Shown in pieces: positions 8,223 through 17,524 of a DNA stretch of 42,891 nt. Position 1 is the first letter of the stretch, and each line of letters starts with the position of its first letter. A program made the position numbers and the translations under genes. The DNA comes from Modestobacter altitudinis (GTDB lineage: Bacteria; Actinomycetota; Actinomycetes; Mycobacteriales; Geodermatophilaceae): NCBI RefSeq assembly GCF_005930475.1, contig NZ_SJEW01000042.1:1-42891 (forward strand), given 5' to 3'. Below the pieces are notes generated by a model, which had not been told where the DNA came from, did not search any database, and worked only from the letters and a program-made list of their open reading frames with translations.

Positions 8223-9545
8223 ATGACCTCGACAACCCGCCGCGGGCGTGCGGCCCTGGTCGCCGCCACCGCGGCCCTCGCGCTCGGCCCACTCGCGCTG
8301 GCCGGCCCGGCAGCCGCCGCACCGGCCCCCACCACCGACGCGCCGGCGCTCACCGCGGGCACCCGGTTCTTCACCCCGCTGCCGGACCGGGGAGCGGCGC
8401 AGCAGGTCATCGACCTCGGCCGGCAGCACCGGTTCGCCGACGCCGCGCTGATCGCCCGGGAGGTGGCCACGCCGCAGGCGGTCTGGTTCACCGACGGCAC
8501 GCCCCAGCAGGTGCAGCGGGAGGTCCGCCGGACCGTGCTGGAGGCCAAGGCGGTCAAGGCGGTCCCCACCCTCGTCGTCTACAACGCCCCGGGCCGCGAC
8601 TGTGCCCAGTACTCCGCCGGTGGCGCTGCCAGCCAGGCGGACTACGAGGCCTGGGCGGACGGCTTCGCCCGGGGCCTGGTGGCCACCACGCAGGTGGTCG
8701 TCATCATCGAGCCCGACGGCCTGTCGAACCTGCCCAGCGACTGCGGGGTCGCCTACACCGGCGACCCGCAGAACCCGACGGACGCCGAGCGGATCGCGGA
8801 GATCCGGTACGCGGGCGAGGCGATCGAGAGGGCGAACCCGAAGGCGCTGGTCTACCTGGACTCCGGGCACAGCGGGTGGCACAGCGTCGCGGACTCCACC
8901 GCACGACTGGACGCAGCCGGCGTCTCGGAGTTCGCCGGCTTCTCGCTGAACGTCTCCAACTACCAGTGGACGGCGAACCTCTCCCAGTACGGCACCTGGG
9001 TCTCCGAGTGCCTGGCCCTGCACCCCGACGCCGAGACGACCACGCCGACCGACTGCGGCGACCAGTACTACAGCGGCGGCCCGACGAACGGCTTCGTCGG
9101 TGGTGCGCTGGACCCGATGGCGGTCTGGAGCGACACGGCTCCCGACCCGACGGCGAACACGGCCGGCATCAACAGCCGCTACGCCCAGGAGCTGGCGACG
9201 GCAGGAGCCACCCCGACGGCGCGGTTCGTGCTGGACACCAGCCGCAACGGCCAGGGCCCCTGGGCGCCGGCCGCCGGCGTGACGTACCCGGACCCGCAGA
9301 CCTGGTGCAACCCGCCTGGCCGGGGCCTCGGGCCGCAGCCGCAGGCCCGGCCGGACGCCGCCTTCCCGCAGCTGGACGCCTACCTGTGGATCAAGACGCC
9401 GGGCCAGTCCGACGGTCAGTGCAACCGCGGGATCGCCGGCAGCGCGACTGACCCGGAGTGGGGCGGCATCGTCGACCCGGCCGCTGGTGCCTGGTTCCCG
9501 CAGCAGGCCCTGCAGTTGGCCCAGCTGGCCGCGCCCAGGGGCTGA
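8223..9545 (+). CDS. Secreted glycoside hydrolase family 6 (endo-/exo-beta-1,4-glucanase)
   Basis: Extracellular cellulase, 440 aa. A Sec signal peptide (basic MTSTTRRGR, hydrophobic Ala/Leu core, cleavage near residue 32) leads directly into the GH6 catalytic domain; no cellulose-binding module is present. Family motifs: YNAPGRDCAQYSAGG (about 120-134), whose Asp126 corresponds to the pKa-modulating Asp; VVVIIEPD (158-165), with Asp165 as the likely general acid; YLDSGHSGWH; and WIKTPGQSDG near the C-terminus. These indicate an inverting enzyme on beta-1,4-glucan. The start ATG at 8223 has AGGA 5 nt upstream. The operator at 8118-8131 links it to the cellobiose-type operon it faces. Without a binding module it may favour soluble or amorphous glucan. 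Confidence 0.92.
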   Translation: MTSTTRRGRAALVAATAALALGPLALAGPAAAAPAPTTDAPALTAGTRFFTPLPDRGAAQQVIDLGRQHRFADAALIAREVATPQAVWFTDGTPQQVQREVRRTVLEAKAVKAVPTLVVYNAPGRDCAQYSAGGAASQADYEAWADGFARGLVATTQVVVIIEPDGLSNLPSDCGVAYTGDPQNPTDAERIAEIRYAGEAIERANPKALVYLDSGHSGWHSVADSTARLDAAGVSEFAGFSLNVSNYQWTANLSQYGTWVSECLALHPDAETTTPTDCGDQYYSGGPTNGFVGGALDPMAVWSDTAPDPTANTAGINSRYAQELATAGATPTARFVLDTSRNGQGPWAPAAGVTYPDPQTWCNPPGRGLGPQPQARPDAAFPQLDAYLWIKTPGQSDGQCNRGIAGSATDPEWGGIVDPAAGAWFPQQALQLAQLAAPRG

Positions 9546-9565
9546 TCGCCGCACGGCCTGGTCGA

Positions 9566-9600
9566 CCGGGGCGCCGCATCAGCCCGATGCGGCGCCCCGG
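9566..9600. terminator. Bidirectional terminator between convergent genes
   Basis: A perfect 14-bp stem (9566-9579 with 9587-9600) and 7-nt loop CAGCCCG lie 20 bp after the GH6 stop. The minus-strand hydrolase stop codon (9579-9581) is inside it. The position serves both converging transcripts. Confidence 0.75.
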
Positions 9601-10544
9601 TGCCGTCCGCGCAGCCAGCTCCGGTGGGCGGAGTCGGCCAGCAGCAGGAAGGCCTGGGCCTCGGGGGAGTGGCCGGGCCGGTCGAAGTGGGGTGCCGCGC
9701 TGGCCCCGGTGACCCGGCCGAGCGCGTCGAGGCGGCCGACCACCGAGCCGAGCAGGTCCTCGCCGACCCGGCCGTGGCCGGCCGGCAGCCAGCCCTCGGT
9801 GGCGCCGGTCAGCGCGGCCCAGGCCAGCATCGAGGCGACGTTGGTGTCGGCCGGGCCGGAGGGGTCGTCGAGCACGTCGCCGAACAGCCCGTCGGGACGG
9901 CGCCGGCGCAGGCAGGCGTCCAGCAGCTCCCGGACCTCCGCGGCGACCGCCGCCCCCGCCCGGCCGGGCAGCTCCCGCACCGCCCGGGCCAGCCCGGCGG
10001 CCACCCAGCCGTTGCCGGTGCCCCAGGCGCGGGCGTCGGCGAGCGTGCCGGAGTCCTCGTCCCAGCGGGCCGACCACAACCCGGTGCCGGGGTCCCGCAG
10101 CCGGGCGCGGTGCCCGTCGAGCTGGGCGACCGCGGCGTCGGTCTCCCCGAGCGCGGCCAGGTAGGGCACCACCATGTAGACGGTGTCGGCCCAGACCTCG
10201 CGGCTGCCGAGCAGGTGGAACAGGGTGCCGTCGGCGGCGCGCGGCGCACCGGTGCGCATCCAGTCCCGCTGCCGGGCAGCCGCGGCCGCCAGCCCGGGGT
10301 CCCCGGCGGCGAGCCGGTCGACGAACAGGCCGACCGCGGCGCTGTTGACCGCGCACACCGGGTCGAGCTCGGCGAGCCGGCCGTCGGGGAGCTGGCGGGC
10401 GACCGCGTCGTCCACCAGCACACGGAGCACGGCCGCCCTGCCCGTCTGCTCGAGCACGGCGGCCGTGACCCCTTGTTCCCAGGAGTGGCGCTGACCGACC
10501 AGCAGGGCGGCCAGCACCTGCTCGCGGCGGTCGTCGTCCAGCAC
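9579..10544 (-). CDS. GH88/GH105-like glycosyl hydrolase (unsaturated uronyl hydrolase fold)
   Basis: Probable (alpha/alpha)6-barrel hydrolase, 321 aa, cytosolic (no signal peptide). SREVWADTVYMVVPYLA (about 114-130) matches the segment around the catalytic Asp of YteR/YesR-type enzymes, with Asp120 as candidate; RAWGTGNGWVAAGL (about 172-185) is the other strong family motif. Characterised relatives remove unsaturated galacturonic or glucuronic acid from lyase products, yet no polysaccharide lyase is near. The start is GTG at 10544, 11 bp after the SDR stop. It is the last gene of the operon that begins at 17326. A substrate from glucuronoxylan or a modified glucan is possible, but nothing here decides it. 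Confidence 0.75.
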   Translation of the reverse strand: MLDDDRREQVLAALLVGQRHSWEQGVTAAVLEQTGRAAVLRVLVDDAVARQLPDGRLAELDPVCAVNSAAVGLFVDRLAAGDPGLAAAAARQRDWMRTGAPRAADGTLFHLLGSREVWADTVYMVVPYLAALGETDAAVAQLDGHRARLRDPGTGLWSARWDEDSGTLADARAWGTGNGWVAAGLARAVRELPGRAGAAVAAEVRELLDACLRRRRPDGLFGDVLDDPSGPADTNVASMLAWAALTGATEGWLPAGHGRVGEDLLGSVVGRLDALGRVTGASAAPHFDRPGHSPEAQAFLLLADSAHRSWLRGRHRGAASG

Positions 10545-10555
10545 CGGTCGGTCGC

Positions 10556-11269
10556 TCAGAACGGGATCTCGACGCCGTCCTTGAAGAACCGGCCGGTCAC
10601 CGAGGTCGGCTCGGCCAGCAGCGCCATCGCGCCGAAGGCGCTCTCCTCCACGGTGCCGGGCGCCTGGTCGCCGCCCAGACCGGTGCGCACCCAGCCGGGG
10701 TCGAGGGCGTTGACCGCGACCTGCCCGCGCAGCTGCGCGGCCTGCATCAGCACGAGCCCGTTGAGCGCGTACTTGCTGACCCGGTAGCTGCCGATGCCGG
10801 GCTCGGCCATGCCGGCGACCGTGCCCGCGCCGGAGCTGACGTGCACGACCTGCGGTTCCTTGCCGGCCCGCAGCGCCGGGAGCAGGGCGAGCACCAGCCG
10901 GTGCGGGGCGACGAGGTTGACCGCGAGGGTCTCCTCGAGGGTGCCGGCCGGCTCGTCCTCGAACCGCTCGTCACGGGCGAGCATCACCCCGGCGTTGTTG
11001 ACCAGGACGTCGAGGGCTCCCCACCGCTGGTCCACCACGTCGGCCAGCCGGCCCGGGGCCGCCGGGTCCGTGAGGTCGGCGACCACCGGGACGAAGGAGC
11101 CCGGCCCGTCGGTCGCGGCACGCGCGACCTCGTCGAGCAGCTGCTCGTCCCGGGCGGTGCCGATGACGTCCGCGCCGGCCCGGACCAGCCGTCGGGCGAC
11201 GGCCCGGCCCACGCCGCGGGAGGCGCCGGTCAGCAGCACCCGACGGCCGGTCAGGTCGGCGCCGGTCAC
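10556..11269 (-). CDS. Short-chain dehydrogenase/reductase (SDR)
   Basis: NAD(P)-dependent oxidoreductase, 237 aa, classical SDR. It has the nucleotide-binding TGASRGVG near the N-terminus, NNAG (about 90), the catalytic Ser in HVSSGAG, and YRVSK (Tyr-x-x-x-Lys). The Arg-rich SRGVGRA region suggests NADP preference, which is weak evidence. The GTG start at 11269 overlaps the stop of the beta-glucosidase gene by 4 bp (GTGA), so it is translationally coupled to it. In this operon it may act on a sugar or aglycone released by the glycosidases; that is inference. A generic carbonyl reductase is the alternative. Confidence 0.88.
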   Translation of the reverse strand: MTGADLTGRRVLLTGASRGVGRAVARRLVRAGADVIGTARDEQLLDEVARAATDGPGSFVPVVADLTDPAAPGRLADVVDQRWGALDVLVNNAGVMLARDERFEDEPAGTLEETLAVNLVAPHRLVLALLPALRAGKEPQVVHVSSGAGTVAGMAEPGIGSYRVSKYALNGLVLMQAAQLRGQVAVNALDPGWVRTGLGGDQAPGTVEESAFGAMALLAEPTSVTGRFFKDGVEIPF

Positions 11270-12663
11270 GCGCCGTCCCGGTGCTGGCGGAGGACCTCGG
11301 CGTAGGCGTGGGCGCTGTCCTTCGGCGTGCGCACCTGGGTCTCGTAGTCCACGTGCACGATGCCGAAGCGCTGGTCGTACCCGCGGGCCCACTCGTAGTT
11401 GTCCAGCAGCGACCAGGCGAAGTAGCCGCGGACGTCGGCCCCGGCGTCGATCGCCTCGGTCATCGCCGCCAGGTGCCGCAGCAGGTAGTCGACCCGCTCG
11501 GGGTCGTGGACCGCCCCGTCGGCGGAGACCTGGTCCGGCCACGCCGACCCGTTCTCGGTGATGAACAGCGGCAGGCCCGGCGCCAGGTCGCGCAGCCGGA
11601 GGAGCAGCTCGGTGAAGCCCTCGGGGTTGATGCCCCAGCCCATCGTGGTGGTCGGGCCCTCCGGCTCGAGGTCCTGCACCCGCTCCGCGCCGATGAACGG
11701 GCTGGCCTTGCCGGTGGGCTCGGCGACGGCCTGCACGACGGACCGGAAGTAGTAGTTGACGCCCAGCCAGTCCAGCGGCGTGGAGATGACCGCCAGGTCG
11801 CCGTCCTCGATCGGCAGCGGCGCGCCGGCCGCGGCCAGGTCCTCGGCGACGTCGGTCGGGTACTCGCCGGTGACGATCGGCACCAGGAACATCCGGTTCT
11901 GCTGCCCGTCCAGACGGCGGGCGGCGTCGACGTCGGCGGGGGAGTCGGTGGCCGGCGACATCGGCGTGAAGTTCAGCGTGATGCCCAGGTGGTCCGCGCC
12001 CTTGTCCCGCAGCACCTGGGTGGCCAGGCCGTGCCCGAGCAGCAGGTGGTGCACCGCGCGCGAGGCCTCGACCGCGTTCTGGTGGCCGGGGGCGTGCTGG
12101 CCGGCCATGTAGCCGAGCAGCGAGCTGCACATCGGCTCGTTCAGGGTCGACCAGTGCGGCACCCGGTCGCCCAGGGCGTCGTAGACGATCCCGGCGTAGT
12201 CGGCGAAGCGCAGCGCGGTGTCCCGGTCGGCCCAGCCGCCGCGGTCCTGCAGCGCCTGCGGCAGGTCCCAGTGGTAGAGCGTCAGCCAGGGGGCGATGCC
12301 GGCCTCGAGCAGCTCGTCGACCAGCCGGCGGTAGAAGTCCAGCCCGCGCTGCTCCACCGCGCCGGCGCCGGTCGGGACCACCCGCGGCCAGGCGACGGAG
12401 AACCGGTAGGCGTCCAGCCCGAGGTCCTTCATCAGCGCCACGTCCGTCGGGTACCGGGTGTAGTGCTCGACGGCGACGTCGCCGGTGTGGCCCAGGTGGG
12501 TCTTGCCCGGGGTGTGGCTGAAGGTGTCCCAGATCGAGGGCCCACGGCCGTCGACGTCCACCGCGCCCTCGATCTGGTAGGAGGCGGTCGCGGCGCCGAA
12601 GGTGAAACCGGGCGGGAAGGACAGGCCCGTGGCGGTGTCCGGGCGCACGTCGGTGGAGGTCAT
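11266..12663 (-). CDS. GH1 beta-glucosidase
   Basis: Intracellular retaining beta-glycosidase, 465 aa, the usual GH1 length. FPPGFTFGAATASYQIEGA (residues 16-34) is the family N-terminal signature. TLNEP holds the acid/base Glu176, and FITENG the nucleophile Glu370. YHWDLPQAL and the C-terminal WSLLDNYEWARGY (aglycone and glucose pocket) are present. There is no signal peptide, so it would act on imported cellobiose or oligosaccharide. The ATG at 12663 is chosen because the family N-terminus begins just after it; the upstream frame reads through the hairpin at 12701. Neighbouring importer genes and the LacI regulator strongly suggest beta-glucosides as substrate. Confidence 0.93.
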   Translation of the reverse strand: MTSTDVRPDTATGLSFPPGFTFGAATASYQIEGAVDVDGRGPSIWDTFSHTPGKTHLGHTGDVAVEHYTRYPTDVALMKDLGLDAYRFSVAWPRVVPTGAGAVEQRGLDFYRRLVDELLEAGIAPWLTLYHWDLPQALQDRGGWADRDTALRFADYAGIVYDALGDRVPHWSTLNEPMCSSLLGYMAGQHAPGHQNAVEASRAVHHLLLGHGLATQVLRDKGADHLGITLNFTPMSPATDSPADVDAARRLDGQQNRMFLVPIVTGEYPTDVAEDLAAAGAPLPIEDGDLAVISTPLDWLGVNYYFRSVVQAVAEPTGKASPFIGAERVQDLEPEGPTTTMGWGINPEGFTELLLRLRDLAPGLPLFITENGSAWPDQVSADGAVHDPERVDYLLRHLAAMTEAIDAGADVRGYFAWSLLDNYEWARGYDQRFGIVHVDYETQVRTPKDSAHAYAEVLRQHRDGA

Positions 12664-12700
12664 GGCTGTGTGGTGCTCCTTGAAGTCTGGGTCACGTGGT

Positions 12701-12726
12701 GGCGGCCCCCCTGCAGGGGGGCCGCC
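12701..12726 (-). terminator. Perfect 26-bp palindromic hairpin between importer ATPase and GH1 gene
   Basis: GGCGGCCCCCC (12701-12711) pairs with GGGGGGCCGCC (12716-12726) around TGCA. It lies in the 98-bp gap of the operon, downstream of the ATPase stop. On the minus strand it is preceded by AGGACCCCCC directly after the stop codon, the same arrangement as at 37602-37677. It may terminate partially, so that GH1 is expressed below the importer. Confidence 0.65.
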
Positions 12727-12761
12727 GCGAGCTTTCGAGCGGTGGGGAGCAGGGGGGTCCT

Positions 12762-13862
<1,101 letters not shown>

Positions 13863-13916
13863 GTCAGGCACCTCTCGTAGCGGGGGAGGGGAGGGAGGTC
13901 GGGCCTGCGCAGGAGG

Positions 13917-14822
13917 TCATCCCTTCACCGCGCCCTGCATGATGCCGCCGACGATCTGCTTGCCCAGGATCGTGAAGACGATGAGGACGGGCAGCGTGCC
14001 GAGCAGGGTCCCGGCCATGATCACCGAGCGCTGGGGGACGTAGCCGGAGCCGAGCCCGGCCAGCGCCACCTGCACCGTCGGGTTGGCGTTGGTCAGCGCG
14101 ATGAGCGGCCAGAAGAACTCGTTCCAGGCGGTGAGGAACGTCAGCATCGCCAGCACGGCCATCGCCGGCCGGGCGACCGGGACGACGATCGACCAGAAGA
14201 TGCGGAAGGTCGACGCGCCGTCGACGCGGCCGGCCTCCAGCAGCTCGTTCGGCAGCGCCGAGATCAGGAACTGGCGCATGAAGAAGACACCGAAGGCGCT
14301 GACCAGCGTCGGGAGGATGACCGCCTGCAGCTGGTTCACCCACTGCAGGTCGGCGATCATCATGAACAGCGGGATCACCGACAGCTGGGTGGGCACCATC
14401 ATCGTGCCGATCACCAGGGACAGCAGCAGCCCCTTGCCGCGAAACTGCAGCTTGGCGAAGGCGAACCCGGCCAGCGTGCAGAACAGCACGGTGCCGACGG
14501 TGATGCTGCCGGAGACCAGGACCGAGTTCAGGATCGCCTTGCCGATCGGCGCCTGGTCCAGCGCCGCCCGGAAGTTGTCGAACAGGCTCGCGTTCGGCAG
14601 GAACGGCGGCGGGGTGGCCGCGATCTCAGCGTTGGTGTGCGAGCCCGCGACGACGGTCCAGTACAGCGGGAAGATGGACACCAGCGCCGTCAGGGTGAGC
14701 AGCGTGTAGGTGACCGGTCCGGCCTTGCCGGACCTGCCGCCCCGGCCGCCGCGGCGGTCGGGGCCCTTGCTCACCGGCTGGACGGCGGTGGTCTCGGTTC
14801 CGGGGAGAGCGATGGTGGCCAT
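13917..14822 (-). CDS. Sugar ABC transporter permease, MalG/CebG type
   Basis: CUT1 permease subunit, 301 aa. After a charged Gly/Arg-rich N-terminus (about 35 residues) come six predicted membrane segments, starting with YTLLTLTALVSIFPLYW. The EAA loop is ELLEAGRVDGASTFRIFW followed by IVVPVARP, the contact site for the ATPase. The ending (GKQIVGGIMQGAVKG) is typical of CUT1 permeases. The gap to the ATPase gene is 54 bp and to the upstream permease 9 bp, consistent with one transcript. Confidence 0.93.
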   Translation of the reverse strand: MATIALPGTETTAVQPVSKGPDRRGGRGGRSGKAGPVTYTLLTLTALVSIFPLYWTVVAGSHTNAEIAATPPPFLPNASLFDNFRAALDQAPIGKAILNSVLVSGSITVGTVLFCTLAGFAFAKLQFRGKGLLLSLVIGTMMVPTQLSVIPLFMMIADLQWVNQLQAVILPTLVSAFGVFFMRQFLISALPNELLEAGRVDGASTFRIFWSIVVPVARPAMAVLAMLTFLTAWNEFFWPLIALTNANPTVQVALAGLGSGYVPQRSVIMAGTLLGTLPVLIVFTILGKQIVGGIMQGAVKG

Positions 14823-14831
14823 GCCGGTCTC

Positions 14832-15821
14832 CTACCGGTCGGCCCGGGAGCGGAGGCGGCCGATGACGGCGTTCAACCCCACGATCACCAGGATGATCAT
14901 GAACATGGCCCAGGCGGTCGTGGCTGCCTGCCCGATGTGGAAGTTGCTCCAGCCCTGCTGGTACATCAGCAGGCCGAGCGTCTGGTACTGCCCCGAGGAG
15001 CCACCGGAGGTCGTGCCGTTGCCGGCGAACAGCAGCGGCTCGCCGAACAGCTGCACCGCGCCGATGGTCGAGACGACGACGGTGAACAGGATGGTCGGGC
15101 GCAGCGACGGGATCGTGACGTTGAGGAACTGCTTCCACCGGCTGGCGCCGTCGATCTCGGCGGCCTCGTAGAGCTCTCCGGGGATCGACTGCATCGCGGC
15201 CAGGTAGATCAGGGCGTTGTAACCGGTCCAGCGCCAGGTGACGATCACCGCGATCGCGACCTGGCTGCTCCAGGTGCCGCCCTCCCAGTCGATCCGGTTG
15301 AGCCCGACGGCCTCCAGCGCGGTGTTGATCAGGCCGTAGTCGCGGCCGAAGAGCTGGGAGAAGACCAGCGTCGCGGCGGCGATGCTGGTGGCGTAGGGCA
15401 TCAGCATCACGGTGCGGAAGAAGGTGCGGTGCCGCAGCTTGTAGTTCAGCAGGTGCGCCAGGCCCAGGGCCAGGCACAGCTGGGGGACCGTGGCGAGGAT
15501 CCCGATGGTGAGGGTGTTGCGCGCCGCGTTCCAGAAGAACTCGCTGGTGAGCAGGTTGCGGTAGTTCTCCAGCCCGACCCAGGTGCCGCCGTCGATGTTC
15601 GACAGGCTGGTGCGGTGCAGTGACACCCACGCGGTGTAGACGAACGGGTAGAGGCTGAACGCGCCGAAGACCAGGAAGAACGGCGCCACGTAGGCGTAGC
15701 CCCACCGGTTGCGGGTGAGCGTGGTCCGGCGGCGGGCCGGCGTGCGGTCGGGGGCGGCCGGCGCGGCGGCCGGGGGCGAGGCGGTCTGCGCCTCACGGGA
15801 GCTCTGGCTCGCGATGGTCAT
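14832..15821 (-). CDS. Sugar ABC transporter permease, MalF/CebF type
   Basis: First permease subunit of the CUT1 importer, 329 aa. A Pro/Ala-rich cytoplasmic N-terminus of about 40 residues precedes the first membrane segment (YAYVAPFFLVFGAFSLYPF). The EAA loop ELYEAAEIDGASRWKQFL, followed by NVTIPSLRPT, marks the ATPase docking site. The length fits the short MalF-like subunits of Gram-positives. The gene follows the binding-protein gene after 170 bp that contain a strong hairpin. Confidence 0.93.
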   Translation of the reverse strand: MTIASQSSREAQTASPPAAAPAAPDRTPARRRTTLTRNRWGYAYVAPFFLVFGAFSLYPFVYTAWVSLHRTSLSNIDGGTWVGLENYRNLLTSEFFWNAARNTLTIGILATVPQLCLALGLAHLLNYKLRHRTFFRTVMLMPYATSIAAATLVFSQLFGRDYGLINTALEAVGLNRIDWEGGTWSSQVAIAVIVTWRWTGYNALIYLAAMQSIPGELYEAAEIDGASRWKQFLNVTIPSLRPTILFTVVVSTIGAVQLFGEPLLFAGNGTTSGGSSGQYQTLGLLMYQQGWSNFHIGQAATTAWAMFMIILVIVGLNAVIGRLRSRADR

Positions 15822-15930
15822 GCGGGGCCTCGAGGTGATCGGGACGGACGGACCGAGGACGTCCCCGGGGGCCGGAGCGGGCCGGGGCTGCGGATCAGGG
15901 TTGCCGGGCGGGGCCGGGCGACCGGTGCAG

Positions 15931-15961
15931 GTGCCCGGGAGCGGGAGACGCTCCCGGGCAC
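15931..15961 (-). terminator. Strong intra-operon hairpin downstream of the sugar-binding protein gene
   Basis: A perfect 13-bp stem (15931-15943 with 15949-15961) closes a 5-nt loop, GGAGA on the plus strand, 31 bp downstream of the binding-protein stop. The remaining 109 bp up to the permease start show nothing else. Position and strength suit partial termination or mRNA 3'-end protection, favouring binding-protein expression. Confidence 0.7.
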
Positions 15962-15991
15962 CGCGTCCGGTGACGTGTGCCGAGCGTGAGC

Positions 15992-17326
15992 TCAGCCGCC
16001 GATGGCCTGCTCCGAGGCCTTGATCGCATCCTGCAACGCGTCGTCGGGGTCGGTGCCGTTCGACGCGATGTCCGTCAGCGCCGTGGTGAACGCCTCCTGG
16101 ATCTGGGTGTCGTACGGGCCGATCGGCGTCCGCTTGATGTTGGCTGCCGCGTCCCCGAAGATCTGGCCGGTCGGGGCGTCGCTGAAGTAGGCGTTGGTGG
16201 CGTCGACCACCGCGGGGTCCTCAGCGGCCTGCGGGCTGGACGGGAAGTGCGCCGCCTCGACGAAGGTCTTCACCTGCTGCTCGGGGGCGGTCAGCCACTC
16301 GACCAGGTCCTTGGCGGCCTCGACGTTCTTGCCGCTGGAGGGCACGCCGAGCCACGAGCCACCCCAGTTGCTGGAGGACTCGCTGGCACCGGGCAGCGGG
16401 GCGATGTCCCACAGGCCGGCGCCGGCGTCACCCATCTGGGAGTTGATGTAGCCGAGCATCCACGCCGGGCAGGCGATGGTGGCGAAGGCGCCGTTGGAGA
16501 ACGCCGCGTTCCACTCGTCACCGAACTGGGAGAGGTTGGCGGTCAGGCCCTCGGCGGCCGCCGTGCTGGCGTAGCCCCACGCCGACTCGACGCCGGAGCT
16601 CTCCGCCGGGATCGGGTTGCCGTCCTCGTCGTTGTAGGCCTCCTCGCCCTGGTAGACCGAGGAGGAGAAGATGCTCGCCGGGCTGTCGACGAAGGCGCTG
16701 CCGGCCGGCTTGGCGGGTGAGGCCTGGTACTGGCGGGCGACGTCCAGGTACTGGTCCCAGGTCGACCAGAGCTGGCCGACCTGCGCCCGGTCGGTCGGGA
16801 GACCGGCCTGCCCGAAGAGGTCCTTGCGGTAGCACATGGCCTGCGGGCCGACGTCGGTGCCGAGGCCGACGACCTTGCCGTCCTCGGTGGAGGCCTGGCC
16901 CCACTTCCAGTCGTAGAAGTTGGCCTCGAGCTCGGCGGCGTCGTCCTCGGCCGCGAAGTCGACGAAGGCGTCGGAGTGGTTGGCCACGACGTCGGCGATG
17001 AAGCCGATCTCCAGGCCCTGGATGTCGTCGAGACCGGAGCCGGCGGCCAGCCGGGTCTGCAGCGACTTGTAGTACGCGGCGGACTGGGCGACGTTGTTCT
17101 GCTTGATCGTGACGTTGGGGTGGAGCTTCATGTACTCGTCGTAGAGCCCGGCGTTGTCGAAGTCCATGGTGCCGAACGTGCCGACGGTCAGGGTGACCGG
17201 AGCGTCGGGGTCGTAGCTGGCCGCTGCGTCGTCGCTGCTGTCGTCCGAGCCACCGCACCCGGCGGTCAGCAGGACGGCGGCCAGGGCCGCGCCGAGCGCC
17301 GCCTTGCCCCTCATCGAATGGAACAT
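15992..17326 (-). CDS. Sugar ABC transporter substrate-binding lipoprotein (CebE-like, CUT1)
   Basis: Extracellular receptor of the importer, 444 aa. The N-terminus is a lipoprotein signal with lipobox LTAGC and lipid-anchored Cys24, then a Gly/Ser/Asp linker. The body is an SBP_bac_1-type fold (VTLTVGTFGTMDF; a Trp-rich second half with GSWLGVPSSGKN; WLTAPEQQVK), usual for oligosaccharide binders. The ATG at 17326 lies 4 nt after AGGAGG; the ATG at 17314 is a possible alternative with 16-nt spacing. Cellobiose or cello-oligosaccharide is inferred from the GH1, GH6 and LacI neighbours, not from binding residues. The operator at 17384-17397 lies in its 5' region. Confidence 0.9.
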   Translation of the reverse strand: MFHSMRGKAALGAALAAVLLTAGCGGSDDSSDDAAASYDPDAPVTLTVGTFGTMDFDNAGLYDEYMKLHPNVTIKQNNVAQSAAYYKSLQTRLAAGSGLDDIQGLEIGFIADVVANHSDAFVDFAAEDDAAELEANFYDWKWGQASTEDGKVVGLGTDVGPQAMCYRKDLFGQAGLPTDRAQVGQLWSTWDQYLDVARQYQASPAKPAGSAFVDSPASIFSSSVYQGEEAYNDEDGNPIPAESSGVESAWGYASTAAAEGLTANLSQFGDEWNAAFSNGAFATIACPAWMLGYINSQMGDAGAGLWDIAPLPGASESSSNWGGSWLGVPSSGKNVEAAKDLVEWLTAPEQQVKTFVEAAHFPSSPQAAEDPAVVDATNAYFSDAPTGQIFGDAAANIKRTPIGPYDTQIQEAFTTALTDIASNGTDPDDALQDAIKASEQAIGG

Positions 17327-17382
17327 CAGACCTCCTGGGTCAGGCCCGGGACGGGTGCTCCTGTGCACCGTCCGTCGGGGGC

Positions 17383-17441
17383 GTGAGAACGCTCTCACGG
17401 CCGTGCAGCACAGAGTGGTGTGGACCACAGGAAGCTGTCAA
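17383..17441 (-). promoter_or_regulatory. Promoter and LacI-family operator of the sugar importer operon
   Basis: On the minus strand TTGACA (17441-17436) is a perfect -35; CACTCT 18 bp further (about 17417-17412) is a weak -10. Downstream lies the near-perfect palindrome TGAGAAC-GCTCTCA (17384-17397; 6 of 7 positions symmetrical, GTGAGAACGCTCTCAC including flanks). It resembles CebR/MalR-class operators centred on CG. Repression by the divergent LacI protein is inferred. Confidence 0.65.
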
Positions 17442-17471
17442 GTAACAGCTGCGTAACGCCTCGGGACTGTT

Positions 17472-17485
17472 GGAAAGCGCTCTCA
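17472..17485 (+). promoter_or_regulatory. LacI-family operator in front of the regulator gene
   Basis: GGAAAGC-GCTCTCA, 5 of 7 positions symmetrical, right half identical to the sites at 8118-8131 and 17384-17397. It lies 39 bp before the LacI ATG, suggesting autoregulation. I could not fix a clear -35/-10 pair for this gene. Confidence 0.55.
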
Positions 17486-17524
17486 CAGGGCACCATGAGA
17501 CCTCCGCCGAACCCCAGGAGAGCC

